Source: Paraburkholderia phytofirmans PsJN (GTDB lineage Bacteria; Pseudomonadota; Gammaproteobacteria; Burkholderiales; Burkholderiaceae). From it: a DNA stretch of 64,000 nt. Position numbers and translations under genes: made by a program. The stretch is from positions 1,550,001-1,614,000 of the forward strand of contig NC_010676.1 in assembly GCF_000020125.1 (NCBI RefSeq), given 5' to 3'. Below, in pieces: positions 1-9,564 of the stretch; the stretch's first letter is position 1; every line of letters begins with the position of its first letter. Under the pieces are notes generated by a model, which saw only the letters and a list, made by a program, of their open reading frames with translations, had not been told where the DNA came from and searched no databases.

Positions 1-80
1 CGAAGCAGCCGGATGAAGTGACGGCGTGAGAGGAGCGGCCGTTGGCCTGATGTTGATCTGGGATTGATCTGTTGCGGATC

Positions 81-122
81 GCTCATCCGCGCACTGTGTC
101 TGGGTGCGCGGATGAGCTTTTT
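81..122 (+). terminator. Rho-independent terminator
   Basis: A perfect 14-bp stem (81-94 with 104-117) has a 9-nt loop and is followed by five T on the plus strand. It would end a rightward transcript entering from the left edge; one open frame there closes with TGA at 27-29, but too little is visible to name that gene. The stem also lies just past the cobM stop, although on the minus strand it lacks a U-tract. Confidence 0.8.
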
Positions 123-134
123 CATACAGGCCGT

Positions 135-860
135 TCAGTCTTTCGCATACAGCGTCGAGTCCGCGAAGCCTTCCGCGGCCAGCACCTGTCCGACCAGAAT
201 CAACGCGGTCCGCTCGATGGATGTCGATTCAACCTTACTGACAATATCGTCGAGCGTGCCGGTGATCTTCTCCTCGTCGGGCCAACTCGCGCGATAGATC
301 ACCGCGATCGGACACGCACCGCCATAATGCGGCCGTAATTCATCGACGATGCGCGCAAGGTGCCGCACACCAAGGTGAATCGCCATCGTCGCGCGATGCC
401 GGGCGAGGTCGGCGAGCTGTTCGCCTTCGGGCATGCTGGTTTTGCTCGCGAATCGCGTGAGAATCAGCGTCTGCGAAATATCCGGCAATGTGAGTTCGCA
501 ACCCAGCGCCGCCGCGCACGCCGCCGTGGCGGTGACGCCCGGCACGATCTCATAGGGAATCTTCAGTTCGCGCAGTCTGCGGATCTGCTCACCGATCGCG
601 CCGTACAACGATGGATCGCCGGAATGCACGCGCGCCACGTCCAGACCTTGGTCGTGCGCGGCCGCAAGCAACGCGATGATCTGATCGAGATCGAGTTCGG
701 CGGTATTGACGACCTGCTGCGCCGCGTGACCTTCGAGCACGGCAGCCGGCACGAGCGAACCCGCGTACAGGATCACCGGACAACTGCGCACGAGGCGCTG
801 CCCTTTCACCGTGATCAGTTCGGGGTCGCCCGGACCCGCGCCGATAAAAAACACCGTCAT
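135..860 (-). CDS. cobM: Precorrin-4 C11-methyltransferase CobM
   Basis: The protein adds the C-11 methyl group to the corrin ring using S-adenosylmethionine, in the cytoplasm. It is 241 aa, close to the usual ~250. It opens with the tetrapyrrole-methylase glycine motif [14 protein letters not shown] (about residues 7-20), has GDPSLYGAIGEQIRRL near residue 80, and VPGVTATAACAAALGCELTLP just after it, which is typical of CobM/CbiF. It is the last gene of the leftward operon cobL-cbiD-cobK-cobM, 62 bp after cobK. It belongs to the family that also contains CobI, CobJ and CobL in this window; motif detail and context favour CobM. Confidence 0.92.
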   Translation of the reverse strand: MTVFFIGAGPGDPELITVKGQRLVRSCPVILYAGSLVPAAVLEGHAAQQVVNTAELDLDQIIALLAAAHDQGLDVARVHSGDPSLYGAIGEQIRRLRELKIPYEIVPGVTATAACAAALGCELTLPDISQTLILTRFASKTSMPEGEQLADLARHRATMAIHLGVRHLARIVDELRPHYGGACPIAVIYRASWPDEEKITGTLDDIVSKVESTSIERTALILVGQVLAAEGFADSTLYAKD

Positions 861-922
861 TCACTACTCCATGATTCGTTGAGGCGGCATGGCATGCATG
901 CGTGATTCGTTCGGGCGCAGGC

Positions 923-1651
923 TCAATCGGCGACTTGCAGCGCGTCGAGCAGGTCGGCCACGTTCTCGAATTCCCTCTCTGCAGCCGGCAACTCAGGACG
1001 GCGCAGCATCACGACCGGCAAACCGCGTTCACGCGCGACTTCGAGCTTCGCTTCAGTCGCCTGGCCGCCGCTATTTTTGCTGACTAGCACGTCGAAGGCT
1101 TGCAGCGCGAATAGCGCACGCTCACCTTCGAGCGTGAATGGACCGCGCGCCGCGAGTATCCGCGCACGTGCCGTATCTTCGTGCGCTTCAAGACAACGTA
1201 CGACCCAGAACTGATGCGGTGGGATCTCGTAGAGATGCGCAAGCGGTTCGCGGCCTAGTGTGAAGAGCGGCTTTCTGAACGGCGCCAGCGCATCGGTGAG
1301 TTCGTCCCAGTCGCCGACCATACGCCAATCGTCGCCGGCTTGCGGCTGCCACGCCGGGCGATGCAGTGCCCAATACGGCACGCGTGCGGCGCGGCTCGCC
1401 TGCGCCGCGTTCGCGCTGATTTGCGCGGCATAAGGGTGCGTCGCGTCGATCACGAGATCGATACCTTCATCGACGATGTAGCGCGCCATACCTTCACTGC
1501 CGCCGAAGCCGCCGACGCGCACCGTACACGCCAGATCGTCCGGCACCTTGCCGAGGCCGGCGAGACTATACACGTGCTCAGGGCCGAGTTGCCTCGCGAT
1601 CCGCAGCGCGTCGCCGGTGCCGCCAAGCAGCAGAATCCGCTTCATTTTCAT
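923..1651 (-). CDS. cobK: Precorrin-6A reductase CobK
   Basis: This enzyme reduces a macrocycle double bond of precorrin-6A (or cobalt-precorrin-6A) with a nicotinamide nucleotide. The 242-aa protein starts with a nucleotide-binding strand [15 protein letters not shown], carries the family signature [20 protein letters not shown] in the middle and [21 protein letters not shown] near the C-terminus. The start at 1651 forms an ATGA overlap with the cbiD stop, indicating translational coupling; a second in-frame ATG lies two codons later. The open frame continues upstream to 1870, but that part is an antisense-frame artefact inside cbiD. Confidence 0.9.
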   Translation of the reverse strand: MKMKRILLLGGTGDALRIARQLGPEHVYSLAGLGKVPDDLACTVRVGGFGGSEGMARYIVDEGIDLVIDATHPYAAQISANAAQASRAARVPYWALHRPAWQPQAGDDWRMVGDWDELTDALAPFRKPLFTLGREPLAHLYEIPPHQFWVVRCLEAHEDTARARILAARGPFTLEGERALFALQAFDVLVSKNSGGQATEAKLEVARERGLPVVMLRRPELPAAEREFENVADLLDALQVAD

Positions 1652-2745
1652 TGCGCGGCTCCGATCAGCAAGCCCCGCCGGTCGATCGCGAACATTTCGA
1701 CGTTGACCTGCGGCGGTACGATCTCGCGCGCCACTGCCAGTGCATGCCGGCAGACGATATCGCCGAGCGGCACCTGCTGCGCGTGAGCCAACGCGACCGC
1801 CTGCTGACTCGTGTTGGCCGCGCGGATCGACGCTTGAAGCGCGTCGTCGGCGCCCTGTTCGGCGGCCCATTGCGCGAGCCGTTCGAGGTCGATGCTCGAA
1901 TTGCGGCTATGCAGGTCGAGATGACCGGCCGCCAGCTTGCTGAGCTTGCCGAAACCGCCGCACACGCTCAGGCGCTCGACCGGCGCGCGTTTCATATGCT
2001 TGAGCACCGCGCCGACGAAGTCGCCCATTTCGATCAGCGCAATATCCGGCAGGCCGTAGTGCGCGCGCATGGCGTCCTCGCTTGCGTTACCGGTGCAGGC
2101 GGCGAGATGCGTGTAGCCGTTCGCGCGCGCGACGTCGATGCCCTGATGTATCGACGCGATATACGCCGAGCACGAAAACGGCCGCACGATGCCGGTGGTG
2201 CCGAGGATCGACAGGCCGCCGAGAATGCCGAGACGTGGGTTCATGGTTTTCAGCGCGAGCGCTTCACCGCCTTCCACGCCGATCGTCACTTCGAAGCCGC
2301 CGCCGTACGCGTGCTCCGCCGCGAGTTCGGCCAGATGCTCGGTCATCATTCTGCGCGGCACCGGGTTGATCGCAGGTTCGCCGACCGGCAGCGTCAGCCC
2401 CGCGCGCGTGACCGTGCCGACGCCCGGCCCCGCGCGAAATATCACGCCCGGTTCGGCAACAAGCCGCACGCGGGCGAAGACGACCGCGCCGTGCGTGACG
2501 TCGGGGTCGTCGCCGGCGTCCTTGACCGTGCCGGCTTCCGCGCCTTCATCGCCATTCCCGATCAGGCGGCAGAACACCAGCGGCATCGGCACATGCTGGC
2601 CTTTCGGCAACAGGATCTCCGCCACTTCACTGACGACACCCGCGAGCAACAGACGCGCCGCCGCCAGCGACGTCGCGGTGGCGCAACTGCCGGTCGTGTA
2701 GCCGCTACGCAGCGGCGCGGGATGTTCAGGGGTTTCTTCGCGCAT
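1648..2745 (-). CDS. cbiD: Cobalt-precorrin-5B C1-methyltransferase CbiD
   Basis: CbiD methylates C-1 of the corrin ring, and in the cobalt-early route acts with CbiG during ring contraction. The 365-aa protein has the diagnostic N-terminus [19 protein letters not shown] (residues ~12-30), the run [20 protein letters not shown] mid-protein and [17 protein letters not shown]. CbiD is unrelated to CobF, which performs C1-methylation in the classic aerobic pathway; no CobF is visible here. It lies 46 bp after cobL and overlaps cobK by 4 bp. Finding it with an oxygen-dependent CobG is the notable point. Confidence 0.92.
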   Translation of the reverse strand: MREETPEHPAPLRSGYTTGSCATATSLAAARLLLAGVVSEVAEILLPKGQHVPMPLVFCRLIGNGDEGAEAGTVKDAGDDPDVTHGAVVFARVRLVAEPGVIFRAGPGVGTVTRAGLTLPVGEPAINPVPRRMMTEHLAELAAEHAYGGGFEVTIGVEGGEALALKTMNPRLGILGGLSILGTTGIVRPFSCSAYIASIHQGIDVARANGYTHLAACTGNASEDAMRAHYGLPDIALIEMGDFVGAVLKHMKRAPVERLSVCGGFGKLSKLAAGHLDLHSRNSSIDLERLAQWAAEQGADDALQASIRAANTSQQAVALAHAQQVPLGDIVCRHALAVAREIVPPQVNVEMFAIDRRGLLIGAAQ

Positions 2746-2791
2746 CAGGAACTCGCAGCGCTCGCAATGTCAATCATGGCATGGGTCCCGT

Positions 2792-4015
2792 TCACGCTCG
2801 CTCTCCGCCACCGGCCTGCTTCGTCACCTCCAGCAGCGTGATCGGCAACGCTTGCCGCCACGTATCGAAACCGCCAAGCGGTTGCGCGTCCGCCAACGCG
2901 ATCCGTGTCAACGTCCCGCCATGCCGCTCGCGCCATGCCGCCAACACCGCCTCGCCTTGCAACGTCACAGCATTGGCAACCAGCCGCCCGCCCTCGCGCA
3001 GACCAGCCCAGCAGGCCTCCAGCACGCCCGGCACAGTCACCCCGCCGCCGATGAACACAGCATCCGGCACCGGCAACCCCTGCAGCGCTTCAGGCGCGCG
3101 CCCCGCCACGAGTTGCAGCCCCGGCACGCCCAACGCATCGCGATTGTGTTCAATAAAGCGTTGCCGCTCCGCATGCCCTTCAATCGCAATCGCGCGACAA
3201 CTGGCATGCGCGCGCATCCATTCGATGCCGATCGAGCCGCTGCCCGCGCCCACATCCCACAGCAATTCGCCGGGCGTTGGCGCAAGGCGCGCGAGCGTGA
3301 TCGCGCGCACGTCGCGCTTGGTCAACTGGCCGTCGTGACGAAACGCATCGTCGGGCAAACCGCAAGTCAGCGGCAGACGCGGCGCGCCTTCGGTCGCGCG
3401 GCAATCGAGCGCGATCAGGTTGAGCGCGGCTACATCGCCCACGGACCACTGATCGGCGCGGCCGTCGATGCGCCGCTCGAGTTCGCCGCCCAGGTGCTCC
3501 AGCACACTCATGCGGGTCGCCCCGAAACCGCGCGCGTTCAGCAGCTCGGCAAGCGCTGCGGGCGTGCGCCCGTCCGCGCTCAGTACGAACACGCGCGCGC
3601 CGTCGTGCAGATGCGCGTTCAGCGCGGGCAACGGCCGGCCCACCAGCGACACCGTCGCGACATCCTGCAACGGCCAGCCGAGCCGTGCGGCCGCCAGCGA
3701 CAGCGACGACGGCGCGGGCAGCACCCGCAGTTCGCCCGCCGGCAATTGCCGCGCGAGCGTAGCGCCGACGCCGAACAGCATCGGGTCGCCGCTCGCCAGC
3801 ACGCACACGGCGGCGCCGCGCTCGGCCAGCAAGGGCGCGAGATCGAACGGACGCGGCCAGGCGGCACGGCGCGCGGCGAGACGCGCGGGCAGCATCGCCA
3901 GATGACGTTCGCCGCCGTACACCACCGACGCTTCCAGCAAAGCGCGCCGCGCGGGCCTCCCCAGACCGGCAAAGCCGTCGTCGCCTATGCCCACCACCGT
4001 CAGCCACGCGGGCAT
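2792..4015 (-). CDS. cobL: Precorrin-6Y C5,15-methyltransferase (decarboxylating) CobL
   Basis: CobL is a two-domain enzyme that methylates C-5 and C-15 and decarboxylates the C-12 acetate chain. The N-terminal CbiE-type domain (residues ~1-200) starts [20 protein letters not shown] and contains [17 protein letters not shown]. The C-terminal CbiT-type domain starts at [20 protein letters not shown] and has the SAM-binding motif [17 protein letters not shown]. The chosen start ([11 protein letters not shown], 4015) gives 407 aa, the usual size; the open frame extends to 4201, but that part enters the riboswitch region on the opposite strand and looks non-coding. It is the first gene of the leftward cobalamin operon. 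Confidence 0.92.
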   Translation of the reverse strand: MPAWLTVVGIGDDGFAGLGRPARRALLEASVVYGGERHLAMLPARLAARRAAWPRPFDLAPLLAERGAAVCVLASGDPMLFGVGATLARQLPAGELRVLPAPSSLSLAAARLGWPLQDVATVSLVGRPLPALNAHLHDGARVFVLSADGRTPAALAELLNARGFGATRMSVLEHLGGELERRIDGRADQWSVGDVAALNLIALDCRATEGAPRLPLTCGLPDDAFRHDGQLTKRDVRAITLARLAPTPGELLWDVGAGSGSIGIEWMRAHASCRAIAIEGHAERQRFIEHNRDALGVPGLQLVAGRAPEALQGLPVPDAVFIGGGVTVPGVLEACWAGLREGGRLVANAVTLQGEAVLAAWRERHGGTLTRIALADAQPLGGFDTWRQALPITLLEVTKQAGGGERA

Positions 4016-4107
4016 GCATCCATCCTCATTCTGTGCCTTCAAATAATGCGCTGTGCCACGCCGGTCAAAGCGTCCAGCCTCGTTGTGCTGTTCGAAAAAA
4101 GGCATAA

Positions 4108-4275
4108 TACAGCCGCCGGTGCCCTTCGGGGCCGAAGAGGGAACACAGTGTCGCTGTGGCTGCCCCCGCAACTGTATGCAGCGAGTCCGCCTGCGCTCCA
4201 CGCCACTGGTTCAACCGGGAAGGCCGCGGCGGACCATGACCTGCCAGCCAGGAGACCTGCCGGCAAGACTGTTCG
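4108..4275 (+). promoter_or_regulatory. Cobalamin riboswitch
   Basis: The stretch carries the canonical elements in order: GGTGCC (from 4119), GAAGAGGGAACACAG, GGCTGCCCCCGCAACTGT, GCCACTGG (4202-4209), CGGGAAGGCCG, GCGGACCATGACCTGCCAG and the B12 box CCAGCCAGGAGACCTGCC (4243-4260). It reads rightward into cobG, so adenosylcobalamin should repress cobG-H-I-J. A hairpin CATCGG/CCGATG (4286-4291 with 4302-4307) follows and encloses the G-rich GGCGGGG; it may be a late aptamer helix or an element that hides the ribosome site. A CATAAT just upstream (4103-4108) is a possible -10. The leftward operon does not have its own copy within the window. Confidence 0.95.
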
Positions 4276-4296
4276 TGCCAGCCAACATCGGGCGGG

Positions 4297-5886
4297 GTGT
4301 ACCGATGCCGCAGCCATGCCCGCCTCACGGCATGCTCGGGCCGTCGCGCGACGCTCAACCCGGTGTCCGTCTTGAAGCAAGCTTCGCCTTCCTCCGTTTT
4401 ATCCGACGCGGCTGCCACGCCGCGGCCTTCGGCGTGTCCGGGGCTGCTGCGCATCGTCGCCGCGCGCGACGGCGGGATTTGCCGGATCAAACTGCCCGGC
4501 GGCGAATTGAGCGCGGCGCAGGCGCGGGCGATCGCTGACGCTAGCACGCGGCACGCGGCCGGGGTAATCGAGTTGACCAATCGCGCGAATGTGCAGGTGC
4601 GTGGCGTTAAGCGTGGTGAAGAGGCGGCGTTGATTGCGGCGTTGATCGATGCGGGTCTTGGGCCGATGCCGGTCAATGGCGTGGCAAGCCACGGGAACAC
4701 AACGGCTGCGGAGAACGCTGTGAATGCCGGGGTTGCCAGCGCTGTAGATGCAATAGTGGCCCCCGCCGCAGCCGACGACGTCCGCAACGTCATGATCAGC
4801 CCCGCAGCCGGGCGCGATCCATCCGCGCTATTCGACACGCGCCCGCTGTGCGCCGAACTACTCACGATGCTGCAAAGCGAAACGCGATTCGCGGCGCTTT
4901 CGCCGAAATTCGCGCTGCTGCTGGACGGCGGCGAGCGGCTTGCGCGAGTGGATCATCCGCACGATGTGTGGCTGGCGGCATCGCAAGAGGCGGACGGCGT
5001 GCGGTTCGTGTTCGGGTTGGCGGGTTGTCCGCCTATGAGCGCCCATGCCGGCGCATTTACGCAAAGCCAAAGCACGGCGTCTGAGAAACCGCGCGTGAAC
5101 GACACAGGCGCACTAGCCGCGATCCTGCCGTCACAAGTGCCGGCACTAGTACGCGCGCTGCTCCTCACATTCCTCGACCTCGCTGCCGCAGACGCCACCC
5201 GCATGCGCCACCTGCTAACCGCGCATTCCGCCGAAGCGATACTGCATCACGCTCAGCGATACCTCGACTTCCCGCTGACCCAAAACGCGAAGCTCGCCAA
5301 CTGGCATCGCGTCATACCAGCCGACGCCAATCTCCGTCTCGGCGCCCACGCCCAACGCGTGCCCGGAACCTGGCACGTCGGCGGGCAACCGCCGCTGGGA
5401 CGCCTCGACGCCGACACGCTGCATGCCCTCGCCACGCTGTCTCAACAGCACGGCAACGCCACGCTTCACCTGACCCCCTGGCAAAGCGTGCTGCTACCCG
5501 ACATCGCCACGCACGCCGTCCCGGTCGTGTTGTCCGGCCTGAACGCCCTCGGTCTCGCCTGCGAACCCGCACAAGCGATCACGCACCTGGTCGCATGCGC
5601 CGGATCGAGCGGCTGCGCGAGAGGCCTCGCCGACACCAAGACCGACGCGTTGCGCCTCGCGGCTCGCCTGCCTGCCGGCGTCGACGTGCATCTGAGCGGC
5701 TGCGCGCGCTCGTGCGCCGCCGCGCATTGCGCGCCGTACACGCTGCTCGCCGCGGCGCCCGGCCTCTATGACTTTTATCGACGCGACGGCCGGCCGGGCT
5801 TCGGCCAGTGCGTCGCGCGCCAACTGACGATCGACCAGGCCGCCGATATGCTCGAACGCCTGGTCCGGAGTGACACCGATGCTTGA
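4297..5886 (+). CDS. cobG: Precorrin-3B synthase CobG
   Basis: CobG is a nitrite/sulfite-reductase-like monooxygenase that hydroxylates precorrin-3A at C-20 using molecular oxygen, which prepares ring contraction in the aerobic route. The family signature GGICRIKLPGGELSAAQARA is near the N-terminus. The C-terminal half has two cysteine pairs, ACAGSSGCARGLADTKTDA and HLSGCARSCAAAHCA, suited to a [4Fe-4S] cluster next to siroheme. The start is uncertain: the frame opens at GTG 4297, inside the hairpin after the riboswitch, and another GTG at 4363 (VSVLKQAS) would remove the poorly conserved first 22 residues. The gene overlaps cobH by 8 bp. Confidence 0.88.
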   Translation: MYRCRSHARLTACSGRRATLNPVSVLKQASPSSVLSDAAATPRPSACPGLLRIVAARDGGICRIKLPGGELSAAQARAIADASTRHAAGVIELTNRANVQVRGVKRGEEAALIAALIDAGLGPMPVNGVASHGNTTAAENAVNAGVASAVDAIVAPAAADDVRNVMISPAAGRDPSALFDTRPLCAELLTMLQSETRFAALSPKFALLLDGGERLARVDHPHDVWLAASQEADGVRFVFGLAGCPPMSAHAGAFTQSQSTASEKPRVNDTGALAAILPSQVPALVRALLLTFLDLAAADATRMRHLLTAHSAEAILHHAQRYLDFPLTQNAKLANWHRVIPADANLRLGAHAQRVPGTWHVGGQPPLGRLDADTLHALATLSQQHGNATLHLTPWQSVLLPDIATHAVPVVLSGLNALGLACEPAQAITHLVACAGSSGCARGLADTKTDALRLAARLPAGVDVHLSGCARSCAAAHCAPYTLLAAAPGLYDFYRRDGRPGFGQCVARQLTIDQAADMLERLVRSDTDA

Positions 5887-6505
5887 TTACATTCGCGACG
5901 GTCAGGAGATCTATCGCCAATCCTTCGCAACGATCCGCGCGGAGGCCGACCTGTCGCGCATTCCCGCCGACCTCGAAAAGCTCGCGGTGCGCGTGATCCA
6001 CGCGTGCGGCATGGTCGATGTGATCGACGATCTGCAATTTTCCGCGGGCGCGGGCACGGCGGGCCGCGCGGCGCTCGCGCAAGGCGCGCCGATCCTGTGC
6101 GATGCCGGCATGGTCGCGCAAGGCATCACGCGCGCGCGGCTGCCGGCCAACAACGAGGTCATCTGCACGCTTACGCATCCGGACGTGCCGTCGCTCGCCC
6201 GCGAACTCGGCAATACCCGCTCGGCGGCGGCGCTCGAATTGTGGCGGCCGCATCTGGCGGGCAGCGTCGTCGTGATCGGCAATGCGCCGACCGCCCTTTT
6301 TCATCTCCTCGATATGCTTGACTCCGGTGCTCCAAAGCCTGCGTTGATTCTCGGCTTTCCCGTGGGTTTTGTCGGCGCGGCCGAATCGAAAGCCATGCTT
6401 GCGGACGATAGCCGCGGCGTGCCTTACGTAGTGGTGCGCGGCCGGCGCGGCGGCAGCGCGATGGCGGCGGCCGCCGTGAACGCGCTGGCCACGGAGGTCG
6501 AATAA
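5879..6505 (+). CDS. cobH: Precorrin-8X methylmutase CobH
   Basis: CobH moves the methyl group from C-11 to C-12, giving hydrogenobyrinate. The 208-aa protein has the typical N-terminus MLDYIRDGQEIYRQSFATIR, the catalytic histidine in VRVIHACGMVDV, and GIGNAPTALFHLL-like sequence (VVIGNAPTALFHLLDML) in the second half. The ATG at 5879 is preferred over GTG 5870 because GGAG at 5866-5869 sits at a good distance and it matches the family N-terminus. It overlaps the cobG stop and its own stop abuts the cobI start, so the genes are co-translated. Confidence 0.93.
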   Translation: MLDYIRDGQEIYRQSFATIRAEADLSRIPADLEKLAVRVIHACGMVDVIDDLQFSAGAGTAGRAALAQGAPILCDAGMVAQGITRARLPANNEVICTLTHPDVPSLARELGNTRSAAALELWRPHLAGSVVVIGNAPTALFHLLDMLDSGAPKPALILGFPVGFVGAAESKAMLADDSRGVPYVVVRGRRGGSAMAAAAVNALATEVE

Positions 6506-7237
6506 ATGACGGCGCAAGGACGTTTGTTCGGACTCGGCGTCGGCCCCGGCGACCCGGAACTCATCACGCTGAAGGCGCTGCGTTTGCTAAAGGCGTCGCC
6601 GGTGGTCGCGTACTTTGTCGCCAAGGGCAAGAAGGGCAACGCGTTCAGCATCATCGAAGCGCATTTGCACGATACCCAGCAGCATCTGCCGCTCGTGTAT
6701 CCCGTGACCACAGAGGCGCTCGAACCGCCGCTTTCGTATGAAGCGATCATCGCCGACTTCTACGACACCGCCGCGCAAGTGGTCGCCGCGCATCTCGATG
6801 CGGGCCGCGACGTCGCCGTGATCTGCGAAGGCGATCCGTTCTTCTACGGCTCGTACATGTATCTGCACGACCGGCTCGCGGCGCGCTACGAAAGCGAAGT
6901 GGTGCCGGGCGTGTGCTCGATGCTCGGCGGCGCGGCCGTACTCGGCGCGCCGCTGGTGTATCGCAATCAGAGCCTCTCGGTGCTCTCGGGCGTGTTGCCC
7001 GAAGACGAATTGCGCCGGCGTCTGGCCGATGCCGACGCCGCCGTCGTGATGAAACTCGGCCGCAACTTCGACAAGGTGCGGCGCGTGCTCGGCGAACTCG
7101 GTCTCGCGGACCGCGCGCTCTACGTCGAACGCGCGACGATGGGCAACCAGCGCATCGTGCCGCTCGCCGAAGTCGATCCGATGGCGTCGCCGTATTTTTC
7201 GCTGCTGGTGGTGCCGGGGGAAAAATGGCAAGGATGA
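6506..7237 (+). CDS. cobI: Precorrin-2 C20-methyltransferase CobI
   Basis: CobI methylates C-20 of precorrin-2, the first step committed to cobalamin. The 243-aa protein begins with the tetrapyrrole-methylase motif [20 protein letters not shown], has [19 protein letters not shown] near residue 105 and [20 protein letters not shown] after it. Its ATG follows the cobH TAA without any gap, and its stop overlaps the next gene by ATGA. C20-methylation is common to the cobalt-early and cobalt-late routes (CbiL/CobI), so this gene alone does not tell which is used. Confidence 0.93.
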   Translation: MTAQGRLFGLGVGPGDPELITLKALRLLKASPVVAYFVAKGKKGNAFSIIEAHLHDTQQHLPLVYPVTTEALEPPLSYEAIIADFYDTAAQVVAAHLDAGRDVAVICEGDPFFYGSYMYLHDRLAARYESEVVPGVCSMLGGAAVLGAPLVYRNQSLSVLSGVLPEDELRRRLADADAAVVMKLGRNFDKVRRVLGELGLADRALYVERATMGNQRIVPLAEVDPMASPYFSLLVVPGEKWQG

Positions 7238-8937
7238 GCGCACCCGCGATCGTGATTCTCGGCGCGGGCGCCTTGGCGACGGCGCGGCGCGTTCAGGCGC
7301 TGTACGCGGGCAGCCAGGTGCATGCGTTACGGGGACGCGTCGAGGCGGACGTGTCGTACAGCGAACTCGGCGCGCATCTGCGGGAACTGTATGCACGCGG
7401 AACGCCGATCGTCGCGTTGTGTGCGGCGGGCATCGTGATTCGCTGTCTGGCTCCGTCGTTGTCGAACAAGGGCGTCGAGCCGCCGATGCTGGCTGTCGCC
7501 GAGGACGGCAGCGCGGTCGTGCCGCTGCTCGGCGGCCTTGCCGGCGTCAACCTGATGGCGCGCGAGATTGCCGCACTGCTGGCCGTGCCGCCGGCCATCA
7601 CGACGAGCGGCGAATTGCGTTTCGGCACCTGCGTGCTGAATCCGCCCGAGGGCTACACGCTCGCCGATATCGGTCAGGGCAAGCGCTTCGTGTCGGACCT
7701 GCTGGCCGGCGAGAGCACGCGCATCGAAGGCGAAGCGCCGTGGCTCGATGACGCGCAGCTGCCCCGCTCCGACTCGGCACGGCTCGCGATCCGCGTCACG
7801 CCGCGGGCATGGGATGGGCGCGACGATGAACTGGTGATTCATCCACGCAGCGTGGTTGCCGCAGTGACGGCCGTGGATGGCGAAATCGTGGCGCGCGTAC
7901 GCGACGCCTTGGATGCGCACGGGCTCGCGCCGCTGTCGCTCGCGGCATTGCTGGCCTCGTCCGAACGCATGGCCGACCCGGCGCTCGCCGAGGCCGCGGC
8001 GAACCTGAAGGTGCCGCTGCGTTTTGCATTAGCAGGACCGGAAGATGGCGAGCCGCCGGCCAATCTGCTGCACGCCGCGCTGCGCATCCCCTACGAGACG
8101 CTGCACAACGACGCGTCCGCAGGCGTCGCGCTCGCGTTGGCGCCACTCGCCATCGATCCCGACACGATCGGCCGCGCGCGTGGCCGACTGACTGTGATCG
8201 GCCTCGGCCCTGGCAGCGCCGATCTGATGGTGCCGGCCGCACGCGCGGCGCTCGACAAAGCCACCGATATTCTCGGCTACGACACCTACGTGAAAATGGC
8301 CGGCCCATTGCGCGCCGACCAGCGCGTGCACGGCACCGACAATCGCGAGGAAATGCAACGCGCGCGGCATGCGTTCGAACTGGCGAGCGAGGGACATTCC
8401 GTGGCGATGGTGTCGTCGGGCGATCCGGGGGTGTTCGCGATGGCGGCGGCGGTGCTCGAGGCGTTGGAAGCGTCGGATAACGCGGACTGGGCTGCGGTCG
8501 AACTGACGATCGTGCCGGGTGTGTCGGCGGCGATGGCGACGGCGGCGCAGGCGGGTGCGCCGTTGGGCCACGACTTCTGCATGCTGTCGCTTTCCGACAA
8601 TCTGAAGCCCTGGGCGATCATCGAAAAGCGTTTGCGGCATGCCGCCGAAGCGGATCTGGTGATGGCGTTCTATAACCCGATTTCGCGTGCACGGCCGTGG
8701 CAGTTGGATAAGGCGCTGGATATCGTGCGGGAATATCGCGCGGCGCAGACTCAGGTGGTGCTGGGCCGCGATATCGGCCGGCCTGGCGGCACGCTGCGCA
8801 CGCTTACGCTAGGTGAACTGCGGTCGTCCGATGTGGATATGCGCACGATGGTGATCGTGGGATCGTCCATGACGCGGCGGTTTGGTGATGCGGCCGGAGG
8901 TGGGGAGTGGGTTTATACGCCGCGGTGGTATGAGTGA
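7234..8937 (+). CDS. cobJ: CbiG-CobJ fusion: cobalt-precorrin-5A hydrolase / precorrin-3B C17-methyltransferase
   Basis: A 567-aa bifunctional protein. The N-terminal ~320 residues are CbiG-like: [40 protein letters not shown], and a C-terminal CbiG subdomain with [20 protein letters not shown]. CbiG removes the two-carbon fragment after ring contraction in the cobalt-early route. The C-terminal ~245 residues are a CobJ/CbiH methylase starting [20 protein letters not shown], with [19 protein letters not shown] and [19 protein letters not shown]. The start at 7234 is an ATGA overlap with cobI; ATG 7225 is an alternative. Much longer open-frame extensions upstream lie over cobI and were discarded. 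It is the last gene of the riboswitch-controlled operon. Confidence 0.92.
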   Translation: MSAPAIVILGAGALATARRVQALYAGSQVHALRGRVEADVSYSELGAHLRELYARGTPIVALCAAGIVIRCLAPSLSNKGVEPPMLAVAEDGSAVVPLLGGLAGVNLMAREIAALLAVPPAITTSGELRFGTCVLNPPEGYTLADIGQGKRFVSDLLAGESTRIEGEAPWLDDAQLPRSDSARLAIRVTPRAWDGRDDELVIHPRSVVAAVTAVDGEIVARVRDALDAHGLAPLSLAALLASSERMADPALAEAAANLKVPLRFALAGPEDGEPPANLLHAALRIPYETLHNDASAGVALALAPLAIDPDTIGRARGRLTVIGLGPGSADLMVPAARAALDKATDILGYDTYVKMAGPLRADQRVHGTDNREEMQRARHAFELASEGHSVAMVSSGDPGVFAMAAAVLEALEASDNADWAAVELTIVPGVSAAMATAAQAGAPLGHDFCMLSLSDNLKPWAIIEKRLRHAAEADLVMAFYNPISRARPWQLDKALDIVREYRAAQTQVVLGRDIGRPGGTLRTLTLGELRSSDVDMRTMVIVGSSMTRRFGDAAGGGEWVYTPRWYE

Positions 8938-8952
8938 CTGGACAGGCGGTGG

Positions 8953-9564
8953 TTATGATGTTTTCCTGTGGATGAACCGGCGCATCGCGAGGCAGCATAC
9001 AAGCACAGGTGCGCCGATCAGCAGCATAGCCACTGACCAATAAAGGTTCATGACATACCACAATACATCGCCCTCGTTATCTGCCTTACTGCCCTCGCCC
9101 GTGACTGACAACCAGAGTCTGACTATTGCACTGACAGATGGCGGTATATGCAACGGGTATGTCGTGTACGGACTCGACAGGTACCATCCAAGATCGCTAA
9201 TGGCGAGAAGCGCAAGTAAAGATGCAATGAGAGTCACGGAAAAAGGCATCTTGGGAGTCTTCTCGCCACTCTTTCTTGCAATGAGATAGCGCGACAGCCA
9301 CCCTTTGAATTTCGCCAGAGCTAAAGCAATCAATAACGTAGAAATTAGCCAGTAAAGCAGCCACGCAAGCACTTCCATATCATCAGGATTATCCAGATAT
9401 TCCGTGTTTGTGCAGCGTAGCCAGAATAGGATAAATGCTTCCACACTGCTGGGCATTTCGACCGGAAGTATGTCCAGGAGATGCGTTATGTACCAACCAG
9501 CGATCACCGATATCAACGTCAAAACAGTGTAAATCGAAAGACGGATTGCGAATCGTTTTTTCAT
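8953..9564 (-). CDS. Polytopic membrane protein, probable immunity protein of the upstream effector
   Basis: The sequence was not recognised as a named family. The 203-aa protein starts MKKRFAIR and shows four likely membrane segments (about residues 8-29, 67-87, 109-131, 167-194) separated by polar loops, so it should sit in the inner membrane. Its ATG overlaps the effector stop (ATGA), the tight coupling usual for effector-immunity pairs, and it is the last gene of a three-gene set hcp-effector-this. A role as the immunity protein against the Tlde1-like effector is inferred from position and from the periplasmic site of action of that effector. Base composition is AT-richer than the neighbouring cob genes, suggesting acquisition. 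Confidence 0.6.
   Translation of the reverse strand: MKKRFAIRLSIYTVLTLISVIAGWYITHLLDILPVEMPSSVEAFILFWLRCTNTEYLDNPDDMEVLAWLLYWLISTLLIALALAKFKGWLSRYLIARKSGEKTPKMPFSVTLIASLLALLAISDLGWYLSSPYTTYPLHIPPSVSAIVRLWLSVTGEGSKADNEGDVLWYVMNLYWSVAMLLIGAPVLVCCLAMRRFIHRKTS

Noticed and set aside
4305..4538. A frame starting at ATG 4305 right after a G-rich tract downstream of the riboswitch
   Set aside because: The product is Arg/Ala-rich without motifs and overlaps the cobG N-terminus in another frame; kept only as a remark on the cobG start.
6913..7233. Extension of the CbiG-CobJ frame over cobI
   Set aside because: The residues are a frame-shifted shadow of CobI; the fusion starts at the ATGA overlap.
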